Source: Bacteroidetes bacterium UBA7674
GTDB taxonomy: Bacteria > Bacteroidota > Bacteroidia > Chitinophagales > Chitinophagaceae
Reading direction: 5' to 3'
NCBI GenBank assembly: GCA_002483105.1
Contig: DLHG01000004.1
Span: 12,738-76,737 of the forward strand
Length of the DNA: 64,000 bases
Part shown: positions 1-8,209 of the stretch, piece by piece
How the letters are laid out: every line of letters begins with the position of its first letter
How positions within the stretch are numbered: the first letter of the stretch is position 1
Notes under the pieces: model-generated
The model's database searches: none
Told to the model about the DNA's origin: nothing
The model's input: only the letters and a program-made list of their open reading frames with translations
Translations under genes and position numbers: made by a program

Positions 1-35
1 CCGATGGGGCGTTTTGTTATTATTCTTTGAGCTAA

Positions 36-3000
36 TTACTGCTTGTTGATCTTGATAGATTCGTTACGAACATCATCCGTATAGTTCAGCAGATACATGC
101 CGTTGGCAAGGTGGCTCACATTCAGCTCTGCGCTGTTGTTCTCTACCGTTGTTACTGCACTCACTACTTTACCTGTCACGTCCGTTACCACTACACTACC
201 CTTGCCACTTACCATTCCGTTCACTTTCACACTTACTGTGTTGTGTACAGGATTTGGATAAGCTTCGATAGCGAAGGTGTTCGTACCACCAACTGTTGCT
301 GATACTACTTTTGAATAGCTGTACTTGCCATTGGCATCTACAAGCTTCACGCGGTAGTAGTTCACTCCCTGTACAGGACTCTCATCCCATTGCAGGTACG
401 TTGATGGTTTGCCGTTAGCTGCTACTGTTGCGATCTTGGTGAACGTCTTAGCATCTGCGCTGCGCTCCAGTTCAAAGATGTCGCCTGTAGCTTCTGTTGC
501 ACTCTTCCATTCTACCTTGTTACGTGTGCCAACATTAGCAGCTGTAATTGAAGTTAAACGGATAGCAAGAGGGAATGAACCATAGGATGCAACTGCAAAT
601 GGTGAGAAGCTTGTTATGCTATCTTCCATTGCTGTCCACATAGAGCCTGCTGCTACTGCTGCCGGTGCATAGATCGCTGAATCCAATTCGCTCGTCCACA
701 TACCACCCATGTAGTGTGCTACATATACATGACTCTGATCAAATCCATTGACCTCTTCGCTTACTCCATTCCAGTGTGGTGTTACCGTTGCGAATGATCC
801 GCCCGGTGTTTGCTCACTGATCATCCAGGTACGATCTACTACAGGGTTAGTTACCTCTGCAGGGTTGGTACCATCCCCATCCACATATACATTAGGCATC
901 ACTCTTACCATAAAGGTATCCGCATCGCCCTCGTTCTCAATGGTTACAGGATTATATGATGTAGGAATACCTACATGGAACATCGTTGGTGTGATACCCA
1001 TATTCTGGCCTACAACTTCACCTGTGCCATCTGTCACTATATATGATGTAGCGCTACCTGTAGTCTGAGCAGTCATATCTGTTATCGTCAGGTTGCTGTT
1101 GCCCAGTGCCAACATACCATTCATCAGGTTAAGGATGCCTTCCACTGTTACATCGCCGTTCAGTGTCTTGGTTCCGCCACCATTGATATCAAGGTCATCG
1201 AAAGTTAATGCTCCATTAATACTCTGATTCGTACCTGCCATTTCTATCGTACCACCTGTACCGTTGAATGTACCACCGGAGTTTGTCAGGTTACCGTAAA
1301 TAGCCAGTTGATTAGTACCTGCTGCAAAGCCAAGAGATGCACCGGCACCTGCCAGTGTAACGTCGTTACACAATGCTGTTGGTATATTTACCAATGGCAT
1401 GTTACCCGACAGTGTTGATGTTGGTATCAATACATTCGTAGTAATGATTGGTACAGTACCGCAGCTCCAGTTTGTAGGAACGTCCCAGTCTGTACTTGTT
1501 GTACCACTCCATGTGTTACCAAAGTCCTCTGTCAGTGTAGCACTATTACTTGTTTTATCAACACCACAAAGTCCGGACACCACAACATAATATTGATTGC
1601 CACCAAGGCCGGACACATCGTTTATAAGTAAAGTATTATTGTTAATAGTATAGTTCGGACCAGCGACCACAGGAACGCCATTCTCGTACCATACATAGCT
1701 GAGGCCATCACCTCCGGCAGTCATGGTGAAAGTTGCACTATTTTGTGTACATGAACTCGTTGAGACCGGATGTGCTATTATAATAGTTGTATCATATGCC
1801 TGAATAGTTATCGTACTGGCTATGTCTGCCGGAGTTACAGCGCAAGCTGTCTGATCCAACAGTGTAACTGTAGAATAGGTAACGTCAGCAGTAGGACTAA
1901 CTGTAAATGTCAGAGAATTAGTAAGCTCCACGCCGGCTACAGGTGTACTTCCATCTGTGTACTCGTATATAAAAGGACCTGTACCTGTAAATGTAAGCGT
2001 TACATCTGTACTGCCTCCCGGACATACCCCGGGCGCTACGCTACTAAACGTTGCAGTAGGACGATCATTCACCGTTACAAGACCTGAACCTACACCTGGT
2101 GTACCATCACATCCGTACTGGTTGGTGATATTGGTAATAGTATAAGTAAAAGATCCCGCCACATCACTTGGTACACTAATAAATTCAGACCCCGTGCTTG
2201 CTATATAGTTATAGGTATTAGTACCATCTGTATATTCAATATCTATCGGGAAACTCGTAGCGGTAGAAGAGAACGCTATACTTGCGGGCTGATCTTTACA
2301 TACGGTAAGAGTGTTGCTAAAGAACTGTCCGCTGGCAACAGGGTTAACGGTTACACTAGAGCTTCCTGTCATAGCGCCTGAACATGCACCTGAAACAACA
2401 CTTACCAGATTATAAGTTGTATTTACTGTCGGGCTCTCTGTTATAGAGTTTGTACCTGCACCATTCAGAACTATTGTTTGGTTAGCCCCACCATTTACTG
2501 TGTAAGTAACTGTAGAGTTAGGTGTACCTGTGAAGGTAGTAGTAGTTGATTCACCTACGCATATTGTAGTAGGCGTTGTAGCTATCGTAACTCCCGGAGG
2601 TATTACATTCACAACAACAGGCGTACGTACACCAGCGCCACAATTGTTATCACTTGTTACACCTACATAACCAAGTGTTTCTGAAGTACCACCAAATTGG
2701 CCTGAACCTTCATAGTGGAAATACAACCTGTTAGTTGCTGTATTATATGCCATGCAACCCATGTCTCCCATATTAGAGAAAGTTTGCACGGTCGTTTGCG
2801 TACCGTTTGTCAGGTTCCTTTTTACAATTGTAGTGTTATTAGTTAAGTGATACACATAATAATTCGTACCATCAAACTCTGACCAACCCCACGATGCCCA
2901 TGTCTCAACATAAGGGATAGTAATACCCGCCGCACCCAGGTTAGTAACAGCACCTGTGGTAAGATCTATACGATAGAAAGTACCGCCTGTCCAGAATATC

Positions 3001-4316
3001 ACAAATCCATATCCCGGTGCTATAAGGTTTTGTCCACCATATAAACTTCCGAAATTGAAGGTTTGACTTAAGGTTATAGGTGATCCTATCACATTTAGAT
3101 CTTCATCCAATTCTACTATCGCATTGATAGTGCCACCTGTATTATTATCATGAGGGGTCGTTCCGTTAGAGAAGCTCCACAATCTTTGTGTGATCACATC
3201 AGAAAATAGTCCATCTCTTCTTGGTAATGATGTACCACCTGTCAGGTCCATCTTATTGTATCTTCCGGTGTTGTTGTCACCAACCACATAGGCATAGTTA
3301 GGGCTTACCGCTATACCACTTCTATCATCACCTGTAGTACCATTATGATCCACTACTACTCCACCTGTGGTATTTACCGCAGTAACAGGGAAAAACTTCT
3401 CTGCGTAGTATGTAGTATTAGTTGTTGGGGTAACATTCACGTTCAAACCTGTAGCAAACGGAGTACCACCCACTGCCGTCGGGAACCAGTTAATGTAACC
3501 ACCGGGAACAGCAGTAGCGTTTAACGTTGCTACATCACCGCAGTTTATCGTTATAGGTGTAGTTACCACAGGCGCAGAAGCCGGTGTAACCGTGATCTGC
3601 ACTGGTGAAGAGGTATTAGACTGACCACTTGCAGAGCAAGTGGTTACACAACGATAGTGTGTAGTTGCTGTGATAGGGGTTGAAAGTGTAATGTTAGGAA
3701 TAGATAAGTTCGTCGCGCCGGGTACCGGTGTCCATGGAGCAAGACCATTAGGAGAAGACTCCCATGTGAATGATAAGTTCAAACCCGGAGTAGTTCCGCC
3801 TAAAAGATTAAGTGCAGGGAAACCGCTACAGTTGAACGCTGTAGTAGTTGCTGTTGCAGTACCTGCCAATGGTTGCCCCGTACAAGGAACCGGAGGAGGG
3901 CAAGATGATGAATATGCCAAAACAGCTGTAGAGCCTATATTCTGACAATAATACCTTGTCATTTGTATCTTATATGTGCCCGACGTAGGACAAGACCAGT
4001 TACCTATCTCAGCACCAACACCACACACATCATCACTATACACTAGTGAAGAATTTCCCGCATCAAATATCTGCAATTGGTTATCAAGCGAATAAGAACC
4101 TCCACCCTGGCAAAAGGAGAAAGTATAAGTACAGCCAGCGGTAGCCTGAAAGGTCCTGTATTCATTATCCACAACGGTTACCGTCTGGAAGAATACGTTC
4201 GGGGTAATGCTGCCCGCATTAACAGGATTAAGTCCACACTGAGCATTCACATTGCTATTTGCTAATAGCAAGACCAGGAAAGCCAGTAAACTTTTAAGGG
4301 TAAAATTGTATTTCAT
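36..4316 (-). CDS. giant secreted adhesin-like protein with type IX sorting domain
   Basis: 1426 residues. I place the start at the ATG at 4316 because a hydrophobic signal peptide ending NVNAQ follows directly and an AGAGGAA motif lies just upstream; the frame stays open to 4412 without a signal peptide there. The body is Thr/Gly/Val-rich, with several Ig-like repeats of the kind in which a short Cys-containing strand precedes a Gly/Thr-rich sandwich, and a middle part rich in Asp/Asn/Gly turns. The last 75 or so residues (YPNPVHNTVSV, then VVVTDVTGKVV and NGMYLLNY) form a type A C-terminal sorting domain. Such proteins are exported through the type IX system and anchored on or released from the cell surface. 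The ligand is unknown. It stands alone, with the window edge downstream. Confidence 0.85.
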   Translation of the reverse strand: MKYNFTLKSLLAFLVLLLANSNVNAQCGLNPVNAGSITPNVFFQTVTVVDNEYRTFQATAGCTYTFSFCQGGGSYSLDNQLQIFDAGNSSLVYSDDVCGVGAEIGNWSCPTSGTYKIQMTRYYCQNIGSTAVLAYSSSCPPPVPCTGQPLAGTATATTTAFNCSGFPALNLLGGTTPGLNLSFTWESSPNGLAPWTPVPGATNLSIPNITLSTPITATTHYRCVTTCSASGQSNTSSPVQITVTPASAPVVTTPITINCGDVATLNATAVPGGYINWFPTAVGGTPFATGLNVNVTPTTNTTYYAEKFFPVTAVNTTGGVVVDHNGTTGDDRSGIAVSPNYAYVVGDNNTGRYNKMDLTGGTSLPRRDGLFSDVITQRLWSFSNGTTPHDNNTGGTINAIVELDEDLNVIGSPITLSQTFNFGSLYGGQNLIAPGYGFVIFWTGGTFYRIDLTTGAVTNLGAAGITIPYVETWASWGWSEFDGTNYYVYHLTNNTTIVKRNLTNGTQTTVQTFSNMGDMGCMAYNTATNRLYFHYEGSGQFGGTSETLGYVGVTSDNNCGAGVRTPVVVNVIPPGVTIATTPTTICVGESTTTTFTGTPNSTVTYTVNGGANQTIVLNGAGTNSITESPTVNTTYNLVSVVSGACSGAMTGSSSVTVNPVASGQFFSNTLTVCKDQPASIAFSSTATSFPIDIEYTDGTNTYNYIASTGSEFISVPSDVAGSFTYTITNITNQYGCDGTPGVGSGLVTVNDRPTATFSSVAPGVCPGGSTDVTLTFTGTGPFIYEYTDGSTPVAGVELTNSLTFTVSPTADVTYSTVTLLDQTACAVTPADIASTITIQAYDTTIIIAHPVSTSSCTQNSATFTMTAGGDGLSYVWYENGVPVVAGPNYTINNNTLLINDVSGLGGNQYYVVVSGLCGVDKTSNSATLTEDFGNTWSGTTSTDWDVPTNWSCGTVPIITTNVLIPTSTLSGNMPLVNIPTALCNDVTLAGAGASLGFAAGTNQLAIYGNLTNSGGTFNGTGGTIEMAGTNQSINGALTFDDLDINGGGTKTLNGDVTVEGILNLMNGMLALGNSNLTITDMTAQTTGSATSYIVTDGTGEVVGQNMGITPTMFHVGIPTSYNPVTIENEGDADTFMVRVMPNVYVDGDGTNPAEVTNPVVDRTWMISEQTPGGSFATVTPHWNGVSEEVNGFDQSHVYVAHYMGGMWTSELDSAIYAPAAVAAGSMWTAMEDSITSFSPFAVASYGSFPLAIRLTSITAANVGTRNKVEWKSATEATGDIFELERSADAKTFTKIATVAANGKPSTYLQWDESPVQGVNYYRVKLVDANGKYSYSKVVSATVGGTNTFAIEAYPNPVHNTVSVKVNGMVSGKGSVVVTDVTGKVVSAVTTVENNSAELNVSHLANGMYLLNYTDDVRNESIKINKQ

Positions 4317-4431
4317 ACGTTCCTCTTTTAAGTAATTATATACCACTAAAATATTAACAATAACAGTAACAAAATCATTATAAGTTTTCACCTGAACAAG
4401 AAATATTAACAACTGGTGATATAGCAGTTAT

Positions 4432-4450
4432 AGCTCATTTTAAATGAGCT
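4432..4450. promoter_or_regulatory. 19-bp palindrome upstream of the adhesin-like gene
   Basis: Arms AGCTCATTT and AAATGAGCT flank a single T. It lies 115 bp upstream of the adhesin-like gene, in a gene-free stretch of about 320 bp (4317-4634) that is AT-rich and holds no credible ORF. It could be an operator or a small transcript hairpin. No T-run follows, so it is not an obvious terminator. Apart from this palindrome and the RBS near 4320 I see nothing else in the stretch. Confidence 0.3.
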
Positions 4451-4634
4451 CGTTATCAACAGATATAATATGCAATGAAACACACTATTAGTATAAATAA
4501 ATATCTCTTGTGAAGATACATTCTGCCTACTCACTGCAAAAAAGACAAACAAAATTAATAAACGGCTGTCTTTGACTAATCGGCACCATGACATATCCGG
4601 CAGCCAATCAGCAGTACTACTATCCAGGGCATGA

Positions 4635-4672
4635 GTCGGGAAGACAGGGTTTGAACCTGCGACGACATGACC
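4635..4672 (-). pseudogene. tRNA-Pro 3'-half copy (tRNA remnant)
   Basis: 38 bp match the 3' half of the intact tRNA-Pro (4749-4786) with two mismatches. They cover the 3' strand of the anticodon stem, the variable loop, the T arm and the 3' acceptor strand CTTCCCG plus A. No matching 5' acceptor strand CGGGAAG and no clear D arm or anticodon stem are present on the 5' side, so it cannot fold as a full tRNA. It lies just beyond the tRNA-Pro terminator. Confidence 0.7.
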
Positions 4673-4710
4673 ACTCCTGACCTACGGTTGGGACTACCCC
4701 TTGTGCGAAA

Positions 4711-4743
4711 AACAAAAAAGCCCAACATCTCTGTTGAGCTTTT
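4711..4743 (-). terminator. Rho-independent terminator of tRNA-Pro
   Basis: On the minus strand a 9-bp stem (AGCTCAACA paired with TGTTGGGCT, one G-U pair) with a 4-base loop is followed by TTTTTT. It starts a few bases after the tRNA-Pro 3' end. Confidence 0.8.
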
Positions 4744-4749
4744 CTTCTG

Positions 4750-4823
4750 TCGGGAAGACAGGATTTGAACCTGCGACCACATGACCCCCAGCCATGTGCG
4801 CTACCGGGCTGCGCTACTTCCCG
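4750..4823 (-). tRNA. tRNA-Pro (anticodon GGG)
   Basis: 74-nt cloverleaf: acceptor CGGGAAG with CTTCCCG, D stem GCGC with GCGC, anticodon stem CATGG with TCATG around loop CTGGGGG (anticodon GGG), T arm GCAGG/TTCAAAT/CCTGT, discriminator A. CCA is not encoded. It reads Pro codons CCC and CCT. Confidence 0.93.
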
Positions 4824-4905
4824 AACTATTGGGATGCAAAGATAATTCAAAAAAATGTTTTAGGATCTATAATCCCTATTTCTCACTTCGAGATGTAAAG
4901 TAGGA

Positions 4906-5502
4906 TCAATACAGATCCGCCGTTATCAGCTTCAGGAACTCAGAGCGTGTTTCATTAGTCTTGAACTGTCCGCTAAAGGCTGATGTAGTAGTCACACTAT
5001 TTTGCTTAGAAACACCACGCATCATCATGCACAGGTGCTTGGCTTCTATTACCACAGCCACACCTAATGGATTGAGCGTTTCCTGTATCGCATCAAGTAT
5101 CTGGTGTGTCATACGTTCCTGCACTTGCAGGCGGCGGGCATAGCAATCTACTACACGGGCTATTTTGCTCAGGCCTGTGATACAGCCATTCGGTATGTAT
5201 GCTATATGTGCTTTACCAAAGAATGGCAACATATGGTGCTCACACAAGGAATACAGTTCTATATCCTTTACTATCACCATCTCGCTATAAGACTCATGAA
5301 ATTTCGCGGAGTTTAGTATCTCACGGGCATCCATGTTGTAACCTGCAGTGATATACTGCATCGCCTTGGCTATGCGCTCCGGGGTCTTTTGCAATCCTTC
5401 ACGCTGCGGATCTTCACCTACACTTTCCAGGATGCCTTTATAATGCCCCATCATTGCAAGGGTCGCCTCTTCGCTATAAAACTCTTCTTTAGAATATGCC
5501 AC
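4906..5502 (-). CDS. folE: GTP cyclohydrolase I
   Basis: 198 residues, the usual length for the family. FolE converts GTP to 7,8-dihydroneopterin triphosphate in the cytoplasm, the first step to folate and, with QueD, to 7-deazaguanine compounds. The zinc-binding CEHHMLPFFGK motif (about residues 88-98), the GLSKIARVVD segment and the ARRLQVQERMT segment are all present, as is a late HLCMMMRGV stretch carrying the third zinc ligand. It follows queD by 27 bp on the same strand and is probably cotranscribed from the promoter upstream of queD. Confidence 0.95.
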   Translation of the reverse strand: MAYSKEEFYSEEATLAMMGHYKGILESVGEDPQREGLQKTPERIAKAMQYITAGYNMDAREILNSAKFHESYSEMVIVKDIELYSLCEHHMLPFFGKAHIAYIPNGCITGLSKIARVVDCYARRLQVQERMTHQILDAIQETLNPLGVAVVIEAKHLCMMMRGVSKQNSVTTTSAFSGQFKTNETRSEFLKLITADLY

Positions 5503-5529
5503 GTGTCGTGCTTGTGTGTGTGAATAGAA

Positions 5530-5940
5530 TTAACCGAAATACTCTACATATATATTCGGTGTCTCCTGCAGCTTTATTTTATGAAGTTGCACCCCGCTGT
5601 TTTCTATATGTGGTTGCAACTCATTCCATATACTCATTGCAAAATTCTCCGCACTGGTAAACTTTCCTTTCATAAAGTCAACATCCAGGTTCAGGTTGCG
5701 GTGATCCACTCTTTCCACTATCACATCTTTTATCAGAGTACTCAACGTTTTCGCGTTGAAGATAAAACCGGTATCAGGATTAGGTGTCCCTTTTATGGTA
5801 ACATGCAATTCATAATTATGGCCATGCCAGTTGGCATTAGCACATTTCCCAAACACTTCCAGATTCTGGGCTTCGGACCAGCTTTCGTTATACAGCTTAT
5901 GCGCCGCGTTAAAGTGTTCCACCCTTGTCAGATAAACCAT
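5530..5940 (-). CDS. queD: 6-carboxytetrahydropterin synthase / 6-pyruvoyltetrahydropterin synthase family
   Basis: 136 residues. It uses 7,8-dihydroneopterin triphosphate, the product of FolE encoded just downstream. The zinc-binding histidines are visible in FNAAHKL near the start and in WHGHNYEL (about residues 38-45); the VDHRNLNLDVD and LQETPN segments complete the active-site set. In bacteria this family usually makes 6-carboxytetrahydropterin for queuosine; a tetrahydrobiopterin-type role cannot be excluded from sequence. It is first in an operon with folE. Confidence 0.9.
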   Translation of the reverse strand: MVYLTRVEHFNAAHKLYNESWSEAQNLEVFGKCANANWHGHNYELHVTIKGTPNPDTGFIFNAKTLSTLIKDVIVERVDHRNLNLDVDFMKGKFTSAENFAMSIWNELQPHIENSGVQLHKIKLQETPNIYVEYFG

Positions 5941-5957
5941 TTTCTTATATTATGCTG

Positions 5958-5988
5958 CAAAATTAGGCTTACATTATGGTTTAACAAA
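5958..5988 (-). promoter_or_regulatory. Bacteroidota-type promoter for queD-folE
   Basis: On the minus strand TTTG, exactly 19 bases, then TAATTTTG: a full match to the Bacteroidota primary sigma consensus (TTTG at -33, TAnnTTTG at -7). Transcription would start about 10 bases before the queD ATG at 5940. Confidence 0.8.
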
Positions 5989-6007
5989 AATGTGTTTACT
6001 TGCATCT

Positions 6008-6682
6008 ATGAAGCTATTGCTCACAGCCGCCACAGAAGCCGAAATAAGCCCCTTATTGGCCTATCTGCAAAAACTATGGCAACCTGAAATCTCCTCAAAA
6101 TATACCCGCAGAGCGGTAGAAATACATATTTGTATCTCCGGCGTAGGTATGATGAGCACTGCTTATCACCTGGCTAAGACATGCAGCGCATCCTCATACG
6201 ACTTTGCTTTGCAGGTAGGGGTAGCCGGCAGCTTTACCGAGTCCATCGCATTAGGCGACCTTGTCTCTATTGTAAGTGACCAATATGGCGACCTGGGTGC
6301 TGAAGACCATTATAATTTCATCAGCATATTTGATCTGGGCCTCCTGGAGAAAGATGTAACACCTTTCACTAATGACCAGCTAGTATCCGCTCCTCATTCC
6401 CTACACGACAAGATGCCTTCACGTAAAGTAAGGGGCCTGACTGTCAATACCGTAAGCGGAAGCGACTTCACCATCAAAGCACGCAAGGAACAATTCGCCT
6501 GCGATGTAGAAAGCATGGAAGGCATCGCATTTCATTATGTCTGCCTGAAAGAAAACATACCTTTTGCACAGGTCCGTAGTATATCCAACTATGTAACCCC
6601 TCGTGATAAAGAAAGCTGGAAGATGAAAGAGGCCATTATCAACTTGAATGAATGGCTGATAGGTTTTATTGAAAGTCTGTAA
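6008..6682 (+). CDS. mqnB: futalosine hydrolase
   Basis: 224 residues. MqnB cleaves futalosine to dehypoxanthine futalosine and hypoxanthine in the alternative menaquinone pathway. The fold is that of nucleoside phosphorylases: MKLLLTAATEAEI at the start, a central QVGVAGSF segment, the VNTVSGSDF strand, and a VESMEG motif near residue 170 that binds the ribose. I choose the ATG at 6008 over 5990 because the family begins with a short hydrophobic first strand. mqnD follows after 44 bp and supports this over the related MTA/SAH nucleosidase. Confidence 0.88.
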   Translation: MKLLLTAATEAEISPLLAYLQKLWQPEISSKYTRRAVEIHICISGVGMMSTAYHLAKTCSASSYDFALQVGVAGSFTESIALGDLVSIVSDQYGDLGAEDHYNFISIFDLGLLEKDVTPFTNDQLVSAPHSLHDKMPSRKVRGLTVNTVSGSDFTIKARKEQFACDVESMEGIAFHYVCLKENIPFAQVRSISNYVTPRDKESWKMKEAIINLNEWLIGFIESL

Positions 6683-6726
6683 CAGCTATCTGCGCTACCT
6701 TTACGGAGCTTTTGAATTTTGAATTA

Positions 6727-7560
6727 ATGAAACTTACACTCGGATTTAGCCCATGCCCCAATGACACCTTCATCTTTGATGCAATGGTGAACGGCAAGAT
6801 AGACACCAAAGGATTACAGTTCGACTATGTGATGGAAGATGTGGAAACCCTCAATCGTTGGGCGGAAGAAGGCAAACTGGATGTCACCAAGCTGAGCTAC
6901 AATGCTTTCCTGAAGACTGTCGATCAATATGCGTTACTCCATAGTGGTAGTGCATTGGGTAAAGGTGTCGGCCCTTTGCTGATAGCTAATACATCACTTG
7001 ATCTCAATAATATTGCCCAATACAAGATCGCCATTCCCGGTTTCAACACCACAGCCAACCTCCTTTTATCCCTTGCTTTCCCGCAAGCAAAAAATAAAAC
7101 AGAGGTCATCTTTAGTGGAATAGAAGATGCAGTGCTCAATGGAGAATACGATGCAGGGCTCATCATACACGAAAGCCGCTTCACCTATGCAGCAAAAGGG
7201 CTTACGAAGCTCATAGATCTCGGCGACTGGTGGGAGCAGGAAGTGAACGCTGCGATACCATTAGGAGGCATAGTAGCACGTAGAAGTTTTGACAAAGAGT
7301 TATTAGCAACAATAGATAGTGTCATCAAAGAAAGCGTTCTCTACTCATGGAAACATTACCCTGAACTATCATCATTCGTCACAGAGAACGCGCAAGAGAT
7401 GGAAGAGGCCGTAATGCGCCAGCACATCAATCTCTACGTGAACGAATACACAACCGATCTCGGCGAAACAGGCAGAACAGCCATACAAACACTATTTGAT
7501 AAAGCTAAAAAAGGTGGCTTGCTACAAGCAAACCACCTTCCCGAAAATATTTTTTACTGA
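6727..7560 (+). CDS. mqnD: 1,4-dihydroxy-6-naphthoate synthase
   Basis: 277 residues. MqnD acts late in the futalosine route, converting cyclic dehypoxanthine futalosine to 1,4-dihydroxy-6-naphthoate. The N-terminus GFSPCPNDTFIFDAM is diagnostic, and the rest follows the periplasmic-binding-protein-like fold of the family (FNTTANLLLSLAFP, YDAGLIIHESRFTY, PLGGIVARR). The start at 6727 places the first strand MKLTLGFSPCPND correctly; an ATG 15 bases upstream in frame is less likely. mqnA, mqnC and mqnE are not in the window. Confidence 0.93.
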   Translation: MKLTLGFSPCPNDTFIFDAMVNGKIDTKGLQFDYVMEDVETLNRWAEEGKLDVTKLSYNAFLKTVDQYALLHSGSALGKGVGPLLIANTSLDLNNIAQYKIAIPGFNTTANLLLSLAFPQAKNKTEVIFSGIEDAVLNGEYDAGLIIHESRFTYAAKGLTKLIDLGDWWEQEVNAAIPLGGIVARRSFDKELLATIDSVIKESVLYSWKHYPELSSFVTENAQEMEEAVMRQHINLYVNEYTTDLGETGRTAIQTLFDKAKKGGLLQANHLPENIFY

Positions 7561-7568
7561 CATTAAAA

Positions 7569-7659
7569 GACTCCCCTCCTGGCAGGCCCGCCCCGATGAA
7601 CTATCCGTTCGGACGGGGAGGGGTGCCCTTGCGAAGCATGGGCGGGGTGGGAAACTCGC
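7569..7659 (+). repeat. dispersed GC-rich repeat, family A, long form
   Basis: A 91-bp element between mqnD and hpt. It begins GACTCCCCTCCTGGCAGG, carries an inner palindromic block around ATGAACTATCCGTTCGG, then GGGGTGCCCTTGCG and GGGCGGGGTGGG, and ends near ACTCGCG. The reverse complement of 37355-37446 is almost identical. Shorter relatives are at 28221-28285 and 34389-34449. Confidence 0.85.
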
Positions 7660-7666
7660 GAAATAC

Positions 7667-8203
7667 CTATTCCACTATCTCATACAACTCCGGCAAATTC
7701 CTCCCCAGTCCATCATAATCCAACCCATAACCCAGTACAAACTTGTCCGGTATCTCAAAACCCACATAGTCAGCTTTTACAGGATGCTTCAAAGCATCAG
7801 GTTTAGAAAGGAATGTTGCGATCTTCAACGATGCCGGTCCTCTATCTGATATTTCAGGAAGGAATGCATGGAGTGTCTTCCCCGTGTCTATAATATCCTC
7901 CAGTATAATGACGTGCCTATCCTTCAGGTTCTCTTCCATACCGATTGCAGTCACCACATTCCCTGTGGAACTAGTTCCCTTATACGATGCCAGCTTTATG
8001 AAGGATATCTCTGCTTCAATCGTGATACATCGGAACAGGTCCGAAGCAAAAACAAAAGAGCCATTCAGTATAGCAATGAACAAAGGGACTTTCCCATGAA
8101 AGTCCCTGTCAATTTCTTTGCCCAGCTCGGCAACACGCGTTTGTATTGTCTCGCTATCTATAAATGGCCTGAATTTCTTATCGTGCACTATTACCTCAGG
8201 CAT
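7667..8203 (-). CDS. hpt: hypoxanthine phosphoribosyltransferase
   Basis: 178 residues, family length. It salvages hypoxanthine (and usually guanine) with PRPP to IMP or GMP. The PRPP-binding loop VIILEDIIDTGKT (about residues 95-107) and the segment KLASYKGTSSTG upstream are typical, as is the base-binding KADYVGFEIPDKFVLGYG stretch. It lies 6 bp after the stop of the LysM glucosaminidase gene, as the last gene of a probable five-gene run on this strand. MqnB releases hypoxanthine nearby, but no functional link is implied. Confidence 0.95.
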   Translation of the reverse strand: MPEVIVHDKKFRPFIDSETIQTRVAELGKEIDRDFHGKVPLFIAILNGSFVFASDLFRCITIEAEISFIKLASYKGTSSTGNVVTAIGMEENLKDRHVIILEDIIDTGKTLHAFLPEISDRGPASLKIATFLSKPDALKHPVKADYVGFEIPDKFVLGYGLDYDGLGRNLPELYEIVE

Positions 8204-8209
8204 AAAATA

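Noticed and set aside
4406..4594. 62-codon minus-strand frame upstream of the adhesin-like gene
   Set aside because: No RBS, no family resemblance, AT-rich composition; it runs through the palindrome. Treated as non-coding.
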